A stretch of DNA of 64,000 bases from the NCBI GenBank assembly GCA_902782665.1, contig CACZOA010000081.1, forward strand, positions 1-64,000, given 5' to 3'. The notes below the pieces were generated by a model. It was not told the origin of the DNA. It did not search any database and was given only the letters and a program-made list of their open reading frames with translations. Position numbers and translations under genes: made by a program. Below, piece after piece: positions 1 to 7,636 of this stretch (its first letter is position 1; every line of letters starts with the position of its first letter). This DNA is from an uncultured Bacteroidales bacterium. GTDB taxonomy: Bacteria > Bacteroidota > Bacteroidia > Bacteroidales > Paludibacteraceae.

Positions 1-447
1 ATCCTTATGTATGTTTTTTTTCAAATCTAAATTCAAATAGATTTCAGCATTCTGGAAAATCTCTTCTTTCTTTTCTAGCATTTTGGATATCAAAAGAGAA
101 TAATTAAGGCCCTTCGAATCCTCAATACAATGATAAAGGGAAGGAAAGTCCAAACACTTCTTCACATTTTCTTCCCATATTGGATAGATAACAAAAAATG
201 GTTGTATTTCGCCACGTATCTTCATAAGTTCAAAACCTATAGCAAAACAACCTACAATTTTATAGTATTTTGATTGAGTGACTGCCGTTAAATCATACCG
301 GTTTATCCATTCGTTTTTTAGTATTGTTTCTTCTTTCATATTTGGCTTATTATAAATACTTGATACAAACTTGATGTTTCCATCGGCATCAGTGACGTAA
401 GATGTGATTCCACATGATCTTGATGATAAGAAAAACGTCTCTTCCAT
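1..447 (-). CDS. Unrecognised protein, partial (3' end beyond the window)
   Basis: An open frame of 149 codons runs leftward off the window edge, so only the N-terminal part is visible. I do not recognise the family. It starts METEFFL-like (M-E-E-T-F-F-L-S-S-R-S), contains a short stretch YVTDADGNIKF, and later alternates hydrophobic and charged segments; there is no signal peptide or obvious membrane helix. The ATG at 447 was chosen because a TATCTTTG promoter box lies upstream on the same strand (573-580). The frame stays open about 17 codons further upstream through a palindromic repeat, but that stretch has no ATG and ends in a stop. The next gene (675-1073) is on the same strand, and the pair could be a toxin or effector with its partner; this is inference only. 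Confidence 0.6.
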   Translation of the reverse strand, partial: MEETFFLSSRSCGITSYVTDADGNIKFVSSIYNKPNMKEETILKNEWINRYDLTAVTQSKYYKIVGCFAIGFELMKIRGEIQPFFVIYPIWEENVKKCLDFPSLYHCIEDSKGLNYSLLISKMLEKKEEIFQNAEIYLNLDLKKNIHKD

Positions 448-455
448 TTCTTTCC

Positions 456-515
456 GCTCGCCCTTACGGGCTCTCGAAAGTGGTGGGAAGCAAGGGCGTT
501 CCGCCCTTTGAAATC
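456..515 (-). repeat. Bipartite palindromic repeat, copy 1
   Basis: Read on the minus strand this 60-bp element has the order GATT-like end, palindrome AAGGGCGGAACGCCCTT (492-508), a 15-base spacer, and a second palindrome CGAGAGCCCGTAAGGGCGAG (456-475 region). The same arrangement occurs at 12205-12263 and 37965-38023. This copy lies in the presumed 5' untranslated region of the partial gene at 1-447. Confidence 0.75.
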
Positions 516-674
516 CTCATCTCATATTTCCAACTTCAGCATGATTATTTAAAAATCGCATTCTCATTTCCGCAAAGATAATCATCTTTCACTCAACACC
601 AACCGTGGAAACAGCTATCAGAACAAGCTATGATTGGCAAACGTCGAAGGCGATTGGATACCGTGGCCGATGAT
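516..674. other. Intergenic stretch without a supported gene
   Basis: It holds a minus-strand promoter-like box and otherwise no convincing gene. A short plus-strand frame, ending in a TGA near 653, reads like a protein tail (SYDWQTSKAIGYRGR) and may be a remnant of a decayed gene. I could not identify it. Confidence 0.3.
573..580 (-). promoter_or_regulatory. Bacteroidetes -7 promoter box for the gene at 1-447
   Basis: The minus strand reads TATCTTTG, matching TAnnTTTG. It lies about 125 bases before the chosen ATG, so the palindromic repeat would be transcribed in the leader. Confidence 0.4.
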
Positions 675-1073
675 TTAAAAATCCTCAATTAAATTATCAT
701 TACCTCCTTGCTGTAATGGTTCTCCTATAGTTTCAATGGAAAATTCGTAACAGTAGAACCTTAAATACCCTTCTGTACTAAGGTCAAAATTAAACTGAAC
801 TATATACCCTTCTTCTACTTTTTTGTAAGAAAATCCTGTGATTTCAAACCCGTAACATAAGGGCAGTTTGAAATATTCATTTTGCCGAATAGAACACTGA
901 AACTTAGAACAATACCTAACAACAAAACTGATTCTCTCCAATTGTGTATCTCCACTGCCATCTTTCCAATCAATCAGGATCGTAAGAGTAGTTTTTTCTT
1001 CGTCGAAAATGATGCCACTTAAAAAACTCTCAAAAAGATTTATGGCATCTGTCTCCTCGTTTTTATAAATCAT
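675..1073 (-). CDS. Hypothetical small acidic cytoplasmic protein (132 aa), immunity-like size and setting
   Basis: The product has no signal peptide or membrane helix, is rich in aromatic residues and acidic side chains, and appears to consist mostly of beta strands (for example ISFVVRYCSKF and FEITGFSYKK). I do not recognise a family. The gene is supported by a clear promoter box (1204-1211) and by a strong Shine-Dalgarno sequence AAAGGAGG just before the ATG, which is unusual in this phylum and in this window. It lies upstream of, and on the same strand as, the partial gene at 1-447. Size and position would suit an immunity protein of a contact-dependent toxin or a small unknown enzyme partner; neither is shown by the sequence. 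Confidence 0.65.
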   Translation of the reverse strand: MIYKNEETDAINLFESFLSGIIFDEEKTTLTILIDWKDGSGDTQLERISFVVRYCSKFQCSIRQNEYFKLPLCYGFEITGFSYKKVEEGYIVQFNFDLSTEGYLRFYCYEFSIETIGEPLQQGGNDNLIEDF

Positions 1074-1079
1074 TATTTT

Positions 1080-1089
1080 TCCTCCTTTG
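1080..1089 (-). promoter_or_regulatory. Strong Shine-Dalgarno site (unusual for this phylum)
   Basis: The minus strand reads AAAGGAGGAAAA ahead of the ATG at 1073. Most genes in this window have only A-rich leaders, so this site stands out and helps fix the start. Confidence 0.6.
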
Positions 1090-1203
1090 ATAAATAAAAG
1101 TGCTCATATGTCGGTACAAAGGAATCTTTTTCATCAACTAATTCTTGAACACTTTTCTGTAGACATTAATTTATCCTTTTTCGTAGTTTTCTTTTATATT
1201 TTA

Positions 1204-1211
1204 CAAAAGTA
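1204..1211 (-). promoter_or_regulatory. -7 promoter box for the gene at 675-1073
   Basis: The minus strand reads TACTTTTG, a match to TAnnTTTG, about 130 bases upstream of the start codon. Confidence 0.5.
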
Positions 1212-1347
1212 GTATTATTTTTTGATTTGTAAATTTTGTTTCCACACCCAACGAAAAGCTTTCATTCTCAGAAATAGAGATTATTATGTCAATCTATCAA
1301 TTTTGAAAAATACTAGGGTTTTCAACTTATTATTACAATATAGTTTA

Positions 1348-1355
1348 TATATTTG
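1348..1355 (+). promoter_or_regulatory. -7 promoter box for the tandem lipoprotein genes
   Basis: TATATTTG lies 38 bases before the first lipoprotein ATG and matches TAnnTTTG. No other box is seen between the three lipoprotein genes, so they are probably one transcript. Confidence 0.55.
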
Positions 1356-1393
1356 CGTTGTTAACGTATTTGATTAACTAATAGGGTATTTAT

Positions 1394-1966
1394 ATGAAAA
1401 AGATTTTTAATGTGATCGGCATCTGTGCCTTGATGAGTTATCTCTTTATATTTCCTTCTTGTGAAAAAGCTTATGATGAGGAGGAACTTTTGAGTGATAT
1501 TGAGAAAAAGAGGAATGAAAGAGAAACGAAAGAGAGAACATTTGTCTATGCGGGAGATACATTTCAATTGCCTGCAAAAATCAAACAAATTGATTCCATA
1601 TCTGTTTATGGTTATCCAGATGAAGTTTCTTACACTTACTCGTTCAACGCTTCCGACAAAGAAGCCATCAAGCAACAGCTGTTTGAATTGACTTCAAAGC
1701 TTTCTGAGTACGGGAATTTTGAGCTTGACAGACAATATATATATTTGGGAGTCACACCATTAAGTGAAGCTAAAATTGATGCTTCAAATGATGTTACATA
1801 TTGGTATTTCGTAGGTTCTAATGGCAATTTATATTATATTTCGTTCGATTCAGATTCTGAGATTCCCAATTTCTCAATCGGTAAACGTACCTATACCCTA
1901 AATGAAGACAACACATTAGACATTCAACTTGGTGAAATTTCCCATCCAATTGTTGTTTCTGATTGA
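1394..1966 (+). CDS. Tandem lipoprotein paralogue 1 (190 aa)
   Basis: A typical signal peptide with lipobox (LFIFPSC, Cys at residue 23) predicts an acylated lipoprotein. After a short helical, charged segment (EEELLSDIEKKRNE), the mature part contains GDTFQLPAKI, a YTYSF strand and a helix SDKEAIKQQLFELTSKL. I do not recognise the family. It is the first of three adjacent paralogues on one strand; the following gene begins 19 bases after its stop. Paralogue 2 matches along its whole length, whereas paralogue 3 matches closely only in the first 42 residues. The set is probably cotranscribed from the box at 1348. The function is unknown, and surface or periplasmic location is inferred from the lipobox. 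Confidence 0.8.
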   Translation: MKKIFNVIGICALMSYLFIFPSCEKAYDEEELLSDIEKKRNERETKERTFVYAGDTFQLPAKIKQIDSISVYGYPDEVSYTYSFNASDKEAIKQQLFELTSKLSEYGNFELDRQYIYLGVTPLSEAKIDASNDVTYWYFVGSNGNLYYISFDSDSEIPNFSIGKRTYTLNEDNTLDIQLGEISHPIVVSD

Positions 1967-1985
1967 TCAACAAAAAGGAATCTAT

Positions 1986-2549
1986 ATGAAAAAGATTTTT
2001 AATATAATCGGCATCTGTGCCTTGATGTGTTATCTCTTCATATTTCCTTCTTGTGAAAAAACTTATGATGAGGATGAACTTTTAAGTGATATCGAGAAAA
2101 AAAGGAATGAAATTGAATTAAAAGAGAGGACTCTTGTCTTTGCTGGAGACACATTTCAATTGCCTGCAAGAATACATCAAATTGACTCCACATATTTTTA
2201 TGGTTCTCCCGATTTTAATACTTACACTTACTCGTTCAACACTTCCGACAAAGAAGCTATCAAACAACGTCTGTTCGAATTGACGTCAAAGCTGTCTGAA
2301 TACGGGAACTTTGAGCTACAAAGGGAAGATATACGTTTACGTTACGGTGTCACACCTTTAAGTGAAGCTAAAATTGAAGTTTCAAATGATGCTACACATT
2401 GGTATTTTTTGGGTTCTAATAGCAGTTTATACTATATTTCATTCGATTCCGAGAACCCATATTTCTCTATCGGTTTAGGATCGTACTCTATAAATGAAGA
2501 CTACATTATAGACGCTCCTAGTATTCCTATACCTCCTATAATCGTTTAA
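1986..2549 (+). CDS. Tandem lipoprotein paralogue 2 (187 aa)
   Basis: The start at 1986 is chosen because it gives the same signal peptide and lipobox (IFPSC) as its neighbours; an upstream in-frame ATG at 1929 would add 19 residues that overlap paralogue 1 and would bury the signal peptide. The protein aligns end to end with paralogue 1, sharing blocks such as GDTFQLPA, SDKEAIKQ, LFELTSKLSEYGNFEL and GVTPLSEAKI, then diverges in the last 20 residues. It is a predicted lipoprotein of unknown function. Near identity of the first 120 bases with both neighbours suggests recent duplication or gene conversion. Confidence 0.8.
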   Translation: MKKIFNIIGICALMCYLFIFPSCEKTYDEDELLSDIEKKRNEIELKERTLVFAGDTFQLPARIHQIDSTYFYGSPDFNTYTYSFNTSDKEAIKQRLFELTSKLSEYGNFELQREDIRLRYGVTPLSEAKIEVSNDATHWYFLGSNSSLYYISFDSENPYFSIGLGSYSINEDYIIDAPSIPIPPIIV

Positions 2550-2563
2550 CTAATAGTTTATAT

Positions 2564-3181
2564 ATGAAAAAGATTTTCAATGTGATCGGCATCTGTGCCT
2601 TGATGAGTTATCTCTTTATATTTACATCTTGTGAAAGTGCTTATGACGAGGAAGAACTTTTGAGTGATATCGAGAAAAAGAGGAATGAAAACAAAAAAAT
2701 AGAAGAGGCACAAAAAGCTCTTATTGAAGCACAAAAAACATTCATAATCGATTTTGAAGGTGATACATTCACTTTACCGGTGAAAGTTTTGCCTGTATTT
2801 TACAATGTATATACAACCCAAAAAGACACTGGCTACTTTTGTTATAAATTCAACATATCTGACAAGGATACAATTATGAAATGTTTGTTTGAACAAACTG
2901 AAAAAAAATCCATCCATAAAAATTTTCATATTGAGCCCCACTTATTTGATGAAGAACTTGACGTTTTTTTGAAAAATGTGATTGTTGAAGTACCCGAAGG
3001 AAATTATTACTGGCACTATATCAAAAGCCCAAATGATACTGTCAGGACTATCAGTTTTAACGATGATTCTGAAGATCCTTATTTTTTTATAAAAAAAGAC
3101 AGTTATTACATAGACGATAATGACAATGTTGAATACCTCATTTATCCAATTTATATCGTTCCAAACGGCACATCCAATTAA
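2564..3181 (+). CDS. Tandem lipoprotein paralogue 3 with divergent C-terminal part (205 aa)
   Basis: The signal peptide, lipobox (IFTSC) and the first 42 residues are almost the same as in the two preceding genes, ending at IEKKRNE. An insertion of charged helix (IEEAQKALIEAQKTF) then follows, and the rest is only loosely related: GDTFTLPVKV, YKFNISDKDTIMKCLFE and YISF/TISF-like strands keep the same order as in paralogues 1 and 2. The start of this gene is 14 bases after the previous stop. A strong hairpin terminator follows the stop. The pattern of a constant 5' end with a variable body looks like domain diversification of a surface lipoprotein, but the function is unknown. Confidence 0.8.
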   Translation: MKKIFNVIGICALMSYLFIFTSCESAYDEEELLSDIEKKRNENKKIEEAQKALIEAQKTFIIDFEGDTFTLPVKVLPVFYNVYTTQKDTGYFCYKFNISDKDTIMKCLFEQTEKKSIHKNFHIEPHLFDEELDVFLKNVIVEVPEGNYYWHYIKSPNDTVRTISFNDDSEDPYFFIKKDSYYIDDNDNVEYLIYPIYIVPNGTSN

Positions 3182-3188
3182 AAATAAT

Positions 3189-3225
3189 CCCCGAAAGAAT
3201 CTCTATCTTTCGGGGATTTATACAT
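3189..3225. terminator. Bidirectional terminator between the lipoproteins and rimO
   Basis: A perfect 10-bp stem CCCCGAAAGA/TCTTTCGGGG with a 7-base loop is followed by a T-rich tract on the plus strand and preceded by A residues, so it can serve both convergent transcripts. Confidence 0.8.
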
Positions 3226-3237
3226 TTTATAGATCTA

Positions 3238-4542
3238 TCAATCAGCGACTTTTCCGAACAAATCAAAATAGTCGCAGTCTGTTATTTCTACATTGTAGAA
3301 TTCTCCAATGGTCATGTCATTGTCTGATTTCTTAACCAACACCTCCTGATCCACCTCTGGAGAATCAAACTCTGTGCGGCAGATGAAATACTCCGCGTCT
3401 TCACGGTCAACAATCACCTTCATCGTCTGTCCTACTTTCTCGCCATTCTTCTGCAATGCGATCTTCTCCTGCACCTTCATCAATTGGTCGAGTCTTTCCT
3501 GCTTTGTCTCAAACGGGATATCATCCTTATAGTGTCGCGCTGAATAGGTGCCCTCCTCCTCGGAATATGCGAAAGCTCCCATACGATCGAATTTTGTATC
3601 CTTGACAAACTGCAAAAGTTCATTGAAATCCTCTTCTGTCTCGCCGGGATGTCCTACTATGAATGTTGTTCTCAATGTGATGCCTGGCACTTCTCGTCTC
3701 ACTCTTTCTATAAACTCAATGGTCTCCTCTTTTGTGACGTGGCGAAGCATCTTTTTCAGCATTCCTGTGGAGATATGTTGGAATGCGACATCTAGATATT
3801 TGCAGACGTTGCTGCGTTCATTCATCACTCGCAACAAGTCCCATGGAAAATCAGACGGATATGCGTAATGCAGACGTATCCACTCAACTCCTGGAATGTC
3901 CGACAGTTTCTCTACAAGCTCCGGAAGCATCACCTTGCCATACAGATCCTTGCCATACGACGACAAATCCTGCGCAATTACCTGCAACTCCTTCACTCCC
4001 GTCGCAACCAGCCTTTTCGCCTCATCAACCAACTCCTCCATCGGAATGGATGTATGCGGACCGGTTATAATCGGTATCGCACAATATGAGCAACGTCGGT
4101 TACAACCTTCTGAAATCTTCAAATACGCATAATGCTTGGGTGTTGTGACATCACGGCTAGTGGAAAGTGAGTCATCATAAGTGTGGCCAAGATCCGCCAA
4201 CATCTTCTTCCAAGTAAACTTGCCATAAAATTTGTCTACCTCTGGTATCTCCTGCTCCAAATCAGAAAGATAACGTTCAGACAGGCATCCCATCACAAAC
4301 AACTTCTCAATCTTATGCTTCTTCTTAAGTTCACATAGATTCAAAATTGTGTTGATAGACTCCTCTTTAGCATCCCCGATAAATCCACATGTGTTCACGA
4401 CAACCGTGGATCCAATGATTTTATCTGAATCGTGGCGGCAATTATAGCCCTGTTTCTGCAACTGTGCACTCAGATGCTCCGAATCTACAAGATTCTTCGA
4501 ACATCCAAGATTTATAAACTCAATAGTGTTATTTTTCCTCAT
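3238..4542 (-). CDS. rimO: Ribosomal protein S12 methylthiotransferase RimO
   Basis: Radical-SAM methylthiotransferase that adds a methylthio group to the conserved aspartate of ribosomal protein S12 in the cytoplasm. The 434-residue length is normal. The N-terminal UPF0004 domain carries its three cluster cysteines (C14 in NLGCSKN, C52, C86), the radical-SAM motif is C147-x3-C151-x2-C154 (SEGCNRRCSYC), and a TRAM domain closes the protein. SEGCNRRCSYC and NLGCSKN separate RimO from the tRNA enzyme MiaB. The start codon lies inside the end of ftsY, so the two genes overlap by 14 bases and are translated from one transcript, a common Bacteroidetes arrangement. Confidence 0.95.
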   Translation of the reverse strand: MRKNNTIEFINLGCSKNLVDSEHLSAQLQKQGYNCRHDSDKIIGSTVVVNTCGFIGDAKEESINTILNLCELKKKHKIEKLFVMGCLSERYLSDLEQEIPEVDKFYGKFTWKKMLADLGHTYDDSLSTSRDVTTPKHYAYLKISEGCNRRCSYCAIPIITGPHTSIPMEELVDEAKRLVATGVKELQVIAQDLSSYGKDLYGKVMLPELVEKLSDIPGVEWIRLHYAYPSDFPWDLLRVMNERSNVCKYLDVAFQHISTGMLKKMLRHVTKEETIEFIERVRREVPGITLRTTFIVGHPGETEEDFNELLQFVKDTKFDRMGAFAYSEEEGTYSARHYKDDIPFETKQERLDQLMKVQEKIALQKNGEKVGQTMKVIVDREDAEYFICRTEFDSPEVDQEVLVKKSDNDMTIGEFYNVEITDCDYFDLFGKVAD

Positions 4543-5494
4543 TCTTGAAAAGAGAATCTACAAACTCACGGCGATCAAACACCTGCAAATGCTCGATACC
4601 CTCACCTACTCCTATATATCTTACTGGGATCTTAAACTGATCAGAAATACCAATCACCACTCCACCCTTTGCAGTTCCGTCTAGTTTTGTGATAGCAAGG
4701 GAAGTTACATCTGTAGCCTTTGTAAACTGTTTTGCCTGTTCATAAGCGTTCTGACCTGTAGAGCCGTCAAGCACAAGCATCACATCATGTGGAGCATCAG
4801 GGATGATCTTCTTCATCACCTGCTTGATCTTAGTTAGCTCGTTCATAAGGTTGATCTTATTATGAAGACGACCTGCAGTATCTATAATAACGACGTCGGC
4901 ATCCTGAGCTTTTGCGGAAGATATAGTGTCATAAGCCACAGCAGCGGGATCTGATCCCATGTTCTGGCGGACAACAGGACAACCCACACGTTCACCCCAC
5001 ACTGCAAGCTGCTCAATGGCTGCCGCACGGAAAGTGTCGGCCGCACCTAGCACCACCTTCTTTCCAGCCTTCTTATACTGGTATGCAAGTTTTCCGATTG
5101 TGGTAGTCTTTCCAGCACCGTTCACGCCAACAACCATAATCACATATGGATGTTTGCCTTCTGGCACGTCAAAATCTCCCTTCAGATCAGTGTTGTTCTC
5201 TTCTAGCAACGACGCAATCTCATCTCGTAAGATTTCATTTAGCTCATCTGTGGAAACATACTTATCTCTTGCCACACGTGCCTCTATACGCTCGATGATA
5301 CGCAACGTAGTGTCAACACCGACATCAGAAGTGACAAGCACCTCCTCAAGATTGTCGAGGACCTCCTCGTCTACCTTGCTTTTTCCAGCGATAGCACGTG
5401 AGATTTTAGAAAAAACGCTGGTTTTTGTCTTTTCAAGACCTTTGTCCAACGCCTCCTTTTTCTCTTTTCCAAATAAACTGCTAAAGAAACCCAT
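4529..5494 (-). CDS. ftsY: Signal recognition particle receptor FtsY
   Basis: SRP-family GTPase that docks ribosome-SRP complexes at the inner membrane. The NG domain is complete: helical N domain at 20-105, P-loop GVNGAGKT at 123-130, DTFRAAA at 153-159, DTAGR at 205-209, and the guanine motif TKLDGTAKGG at 269-278. The acidic A domain is almost absent, leaving only MGFFSSLFGKEKKE at the N-terminus, which is typical of short FtsY proteins in this phylum (321 aa). It is the first gene of the ftsY-rimO transcript; its promoter faces that of rplU. Confidence 0.96.
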   Translation of the reverse strand: MGFFSSLFGKEKKEALDKGLEKTKTSVFSKISRAIAGKSKVDEEVLDNLEEVLVTSDVGVDTTLRIIERIEARVARDKYVSTDELNEILRDEIASLLEENNTDLKGDFDVPEGKHPYVIMVVGVNGAGKTTTIGKLAYQYKKAGKKVVLGAADTFRAAAIEQLAVWGERVGCPVVRQNMGSDPAAVAYDTISSAKAQDADVVIIDTAGRLHNKINLMNELTKIKQVMKKIIPDAPHDVMLVLDGSTGQNAYEQAKQFTKATDVTSLAITKLDGTAKGGVVIGISDQFKIPVRYIGVGEGIEHLQVFDRREFVDSLFKNEEK

Positions 5495-5518
5495 AATAAT
5501 AAGAGTAAGATTACGTTA

Positions 5519-5526
5519 CAAAATTA
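5519..5526 (-). promoter_or_regulatory. -7 promoter box for ftsY-rimO
   Basis: The minus strand reads TAATTTTG, 25 bases before the ftsY start; a TTTTTTGC run upstream is a possible -33 element. Confidence 0.5.
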
Positions 5527-5579
5527 GTGCAAAAAAGGAAAAAAGCAATACATTCCTTTTGAATATTGCAAAATATTAG

Positions 5580-5587
5580 TATTTTTG
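5580..5587 (+). promoter_or_regulatory. -7 promoter box for rplU-rpmA
   Basis: TATTTTTG followed by CATCC is a close match to the Bacteroidetes housekeeping promoter. It leaves an untranslated leader of about 75 bases before rplU. Confidence 0.6.
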
Positions 5588-5600
5588 CATCCGTTTTCCT

Positions 5601-5642
5601 ACGCGGTTCAGTAAGTCTTCTCATAAAGAGATGCACCGCCGG
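5601..5642 (+). promoter_or_regulatory. Candidate structured leader of rplU (L21)
   Basis: Between the promoter box and the rplU ATG, GCGGT (5603-5607) can pair with ACCGC (5635-5639), and inside it TCTC (5619-5622) can pair with GAGA (5628-5631) around an ATAAA loop. Autoregulatory leaders are common for ribosomal-protein operons. Here the structure is inferred from pairing only. Confidence 0.35.
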
Positions 5643-5667
5643 ATCTAATTTTTTATTTTATAAAAAT

Positions 5668-5982
5668 ATGTACGCAATAGTTGAGATTGCAGGACAGCAA
5701 TTCAAGGTTGAGAAAGACCAGACATTGTTCGTTCACCACTTGGACGCTGAGCAGGGCGCTAAGATTGAGTTTGACAAGGTGTTGTTGATCGACAACAACG
5801 GAAGTGTAACTGTAGGAGCTCCTACAATTTCTGGTGCTAAGGTAGTAGCAGAGGTTGTTTCTCCACTAGTTAAGGGTGAGAAGGTTCTTGTATTCCACAA
5901 GAAGAGACGCAAAGGTTACCGCAAGTTGAACGGTCACCGTCAGCAGTTCACTCAGGTTAAGGTTAACGATGTTGTTGCATAA
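5668..5982 (+). CDS. rplU: 50S ribosomal protein L21
   Basis: L21 binds 23S rRNA domain I in the large subunit. The product is 104 residues, the usual length, beginning [18 protein letters not shown] and containing the family signature region [16 protein letters not shown] near residues 74-89. A longer in-frame start at 5566 is rejected because it would add 34 residues that overlap the promoter box and leader and are not part of the family. It is followed 19 bases later by rpmA in the conserved L21-L27 operon. Confidence 0.96.
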   Translation: MYAIVEIAGQQFKVEKDQTLFVHHLDAEQGAKIEFDKVLLIDNNGSVTVGAPTISGAKVVAEVVSPLVKGEKVLVFHKKRRKGYRKLNGHRQQFTQVKVNDVVA

Positions 5983-6001
5983 TTAAGGAAAGGGTAAAGA
6001 A

Positions 6002-6271
6002 ATGGCACACAAAAAAGGTGTAGGTAGTTCTAAGAACGGACGTGAATCAGCAAGTAAGAGACTTGGTGTAAAGCTTTTCGGTGGTCAGTTTGCAAAGGCA
6101 GGCAACATCATCGTACGTCAGAGAGGTACAGTTCATCACCCAGGTGATAACGTAGGTATGGGTAGCGACCATACATTGTTTGCTTTGGTTGACGGAATCG
6201 TTGTATTCCGCAAGAAGAAAGACAACAGATCTTTCGTTTCTGTTGAGGCTAAAGCAGCAGTAGCTGAATAA
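6002..6271 (+). CDS. rpmA: 50S ribosomal protein L27
   Basis: L27 sits near the peptidyl-transferase centre of the large subunit. The 89-residue product starts directly [16 protein letters not shown], without the cleavable N-terminal extension seen in Firmicutes, and has the signature [16 protein letters not shown]. It is the second gene of the rplU operon and is followed by a strong terminator. Confidence 0.97.
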   Translation: MAHKKGVGSSKNGRESASKRLGVKLFGGQFAKAGNIIVRQRGTVHHPGDNVGMGSDHTLFALVDGIVVFRKKKDNRSFVSVEAKAAVAE

Positions 6272-6301
6272 CGAATTGTTTGTTCATAGCTTATAAATTT
6301 T

Positions 6302-6344
6302 GGGGCATCTCACAAATTTGTTTTGTGAGGTGTCTTTTTTTTGT
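6302..6344 (+). terminator. Terminator of rplU-rpmA
   Basis: A long stem CATCTCACAAA / TTTTGTGAGGTG with a short loop is followed by TCTTTTTTTT. Confidence 0.85.
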
Positions 6345-6413
6345 TTAGTTAAAAATTAAGAATTAAGGATTAAGAATTCCACGCTCAAATTAGGACAACG
6401 ACAGTCAAAATTA

Positions 6414-6421
6414 TATTTTTG
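6414..6421 (+). promoter_or_regulatory. -7 promoter box for murB
   Basis: TATTTTTG lies 25 bases before the murB ATG and matches TAnnTTTG. Confidence 0.55.
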
Positions 6422-6446
6422 TATACAATCAAAACATGACAAATAT

Positions 6447-7478
6447 ATGATCAGCATTAAAAAGAATTTTTCTCTTAAGAACTATAATACTTTCGGTCTT
6501 GACCAACGTTGCAGTGAGTTCATAGAATACGACGATGTGGCTGAACTTCAATCATTTATCAAAGACGGCAGCATCTCCGGCAAACGTTTGTTCCAACTTG
6601 GCAGCGGCAGCAACATCCTCCTTTGCGACGATTTTGACGGCACTATGATGCACTCGCAAATCAAAGGGATTGAGATAGTGTATGAGGATGCTGAGTTTGT
6701 CGACGTGAAGGTCGGAGCCGGAGAGATCATGGATGATTTCATCGCATGGTCGGTGGAAAATGGATATTGTGGTGCTGAAAACCTCTCTATTATCCCTGGC
6801 ACTGTCGGAGCATCAGCAGTCCAGAATGTCGGAGCGTACGGTGTGGAGGCGAAAGATATAATCAAAGAGGTGGAAATGATAAAAATTGAAGACGGTAGCA
6901 TCCACGTCGCTCCGAATGAGGAACTCCATTTCGGATACCGTCTCAGCCGATTTAAGGAGGATTGGAAAGATAAGTTTATCGTCACCCACGTCACCTACAG
7001 ATTAAAAAAACAGCCTGATTTCAAATTAAGCTATGGTGGACTTGCCAAGGAATTGGAAGGAAAAGAAATCAATTTGAAATCCATCCGTGAAACGATTATC
7101 AGCATAAGAAACAACAAGTTACCAGAGGTTGGCAAAGTGGGAAGCGCAGGCAGTTTCTTCAAGAATCCAATTGTTTCTCGCTCAATATATGATGAGATAT
7201 GCCGACGCGAGAAAGCCCTTGACGAATCTGTGATCGTCCCTAAATACGACATTTCCGAGACAGAGGTGAAGATTCCTGCCGGATGGATGATCGAGCGTTG
7301 CGGATGGAAAGGTCAAAGCCACAACGGAGCTGGAGTTTGGCACAAACAGGCTCTTATCCTCGTCAACAATGGAAATGCGAAAAGCAGTGACATTATTGAA
7401 TTAGCAAACACAATCCAAGTCGACGTATGGAGCAGATTCGGAATTAAGATTGAACCGGAAGTGATATATATCAAATAG
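6447..7478 (+). CDS. murB: UDP-N-acetylenolpyruvoylglucosamine reductase MurB
   Basis: FAD/NADPH enzyme of cytoplasmic peptidoglycan precursor synthesis, reducing the enolpyruvyl group to give UDP-MurNAc. FAD-binding motifs are GSGSNILL (52-59) and IIPGTVGASAVQNVGAYG (115-132). The catalytic serine is S236 in GSAGSFFKNP, and the C-terminal glutamate is in IEPEV. The FGYRLSRF segment (Y164-R165) with the extra loop marks a type I MurB like that of E. coli. At 343 residues it is full length. The gene stands alone between its own promoter box and terminator. Confidence 0.96.
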   Translation: MISIKKNFSLKNYNTFGLDQRCSEFIEYDDVAELQSFIKDGSISGKRLFQLGSGSNILLCDDFDGTMMHSQIKGIEIVYEDAEFVDVKVGAGEIMDDFIAWSVENGYCGAENLSIIPGTVGASAVQNVGAYGVEAKDIIKEVEMIKIEDGSIHVAPNEELHFGYRLSRFKEDWKDKFIVTHVTYRLKKQPDFKLSYGGLAKELEGKEINLKSIRETIISIRNNKLPEVGKVGSAGSFFKNPIVSRSIYDEICRREKALDESVIVPKYDISETEVKIPAGWMIERCGWKGQSHNGAGVWHKQALILVNNGNAKSSDIIELANTIQVDVWSRFGIKIEPEVIYIK

Positions 7479-7494
7479 AATTGAATTCTAACAT

Positions 7495-7527
7495 AAAAGC
7501 TGGCGAGCACATCACCAGCTTTTTTTA
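7495..7527 (+). terminator. Terminator of murB
   Basis: The stem AAAAGCTGG/CCAGCTTTT around an 11-base loop is followed by a T run. Confidence 0.8.
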
Positions 7528-7564
7528 TCAATATGTAACGCCTACGGCGTAATTTGGGGTATCT

Positions 7565-7611
7565 GTAGAGACGCGACACAAAAAAGAGACGCCGCAATGC
7601 GACGTCTCTAC
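7565..7611. repeat. GTAGAGACG palindromic repeat, copy 1
   Basis: GTAGAGACG at the left end and CGTCTCTAC at the right end are perfect inverted repeats. A second inner pair (GAGACG/CGTCTC) makes a compound element. Related elements occur at 19005, 27551, 46492 and 47221. It lies between the convergent murB and esterase genes. Confidence 0.75.
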
Positions 7612-7636
7612 GGCAAATGTATTTTTCTACAGTGAT

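Larger units (their letters stand above)
1090..1393. other. Divergent promoter region between the 675-1073 gene and the lipoprotein cluster
   Basis: About 300 bases with no gene. It contains a leftward -7 box (1204-1211) and a rightward -7 box (1348-1355). The rest is AT-rich with no further structure that I can see. Confidence 0.5.

Noticed and set aside
516-674. Short plus-strand frame ending SYDWQTSKAIGYRGR
   Set aside because: It has no start codon with support, no family match that I recognise, and its stop is close to the next gene end; at most a gene remnant.
1929-1985. Longer start for lipoprotein paralogue 2
   Set aside because: It would overlap paralogue 1 and place hydrophilic residues before the signal peptide; the ATG at 1986 matches both neighbours.
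4959-5579. 206-codon plus-strand open frame opposite ftsY
   Set aside because: It is antisense to ftsY, has no promoter box or recognisable domain, and its sequence is rich in Ser/Thr and Arg as expected from an opposite-strand shadow.
5566-5667. Longer start for rplU
   Set aside because: The added 34 residues overlap the promoter box and leader and have no counterpart in L21.
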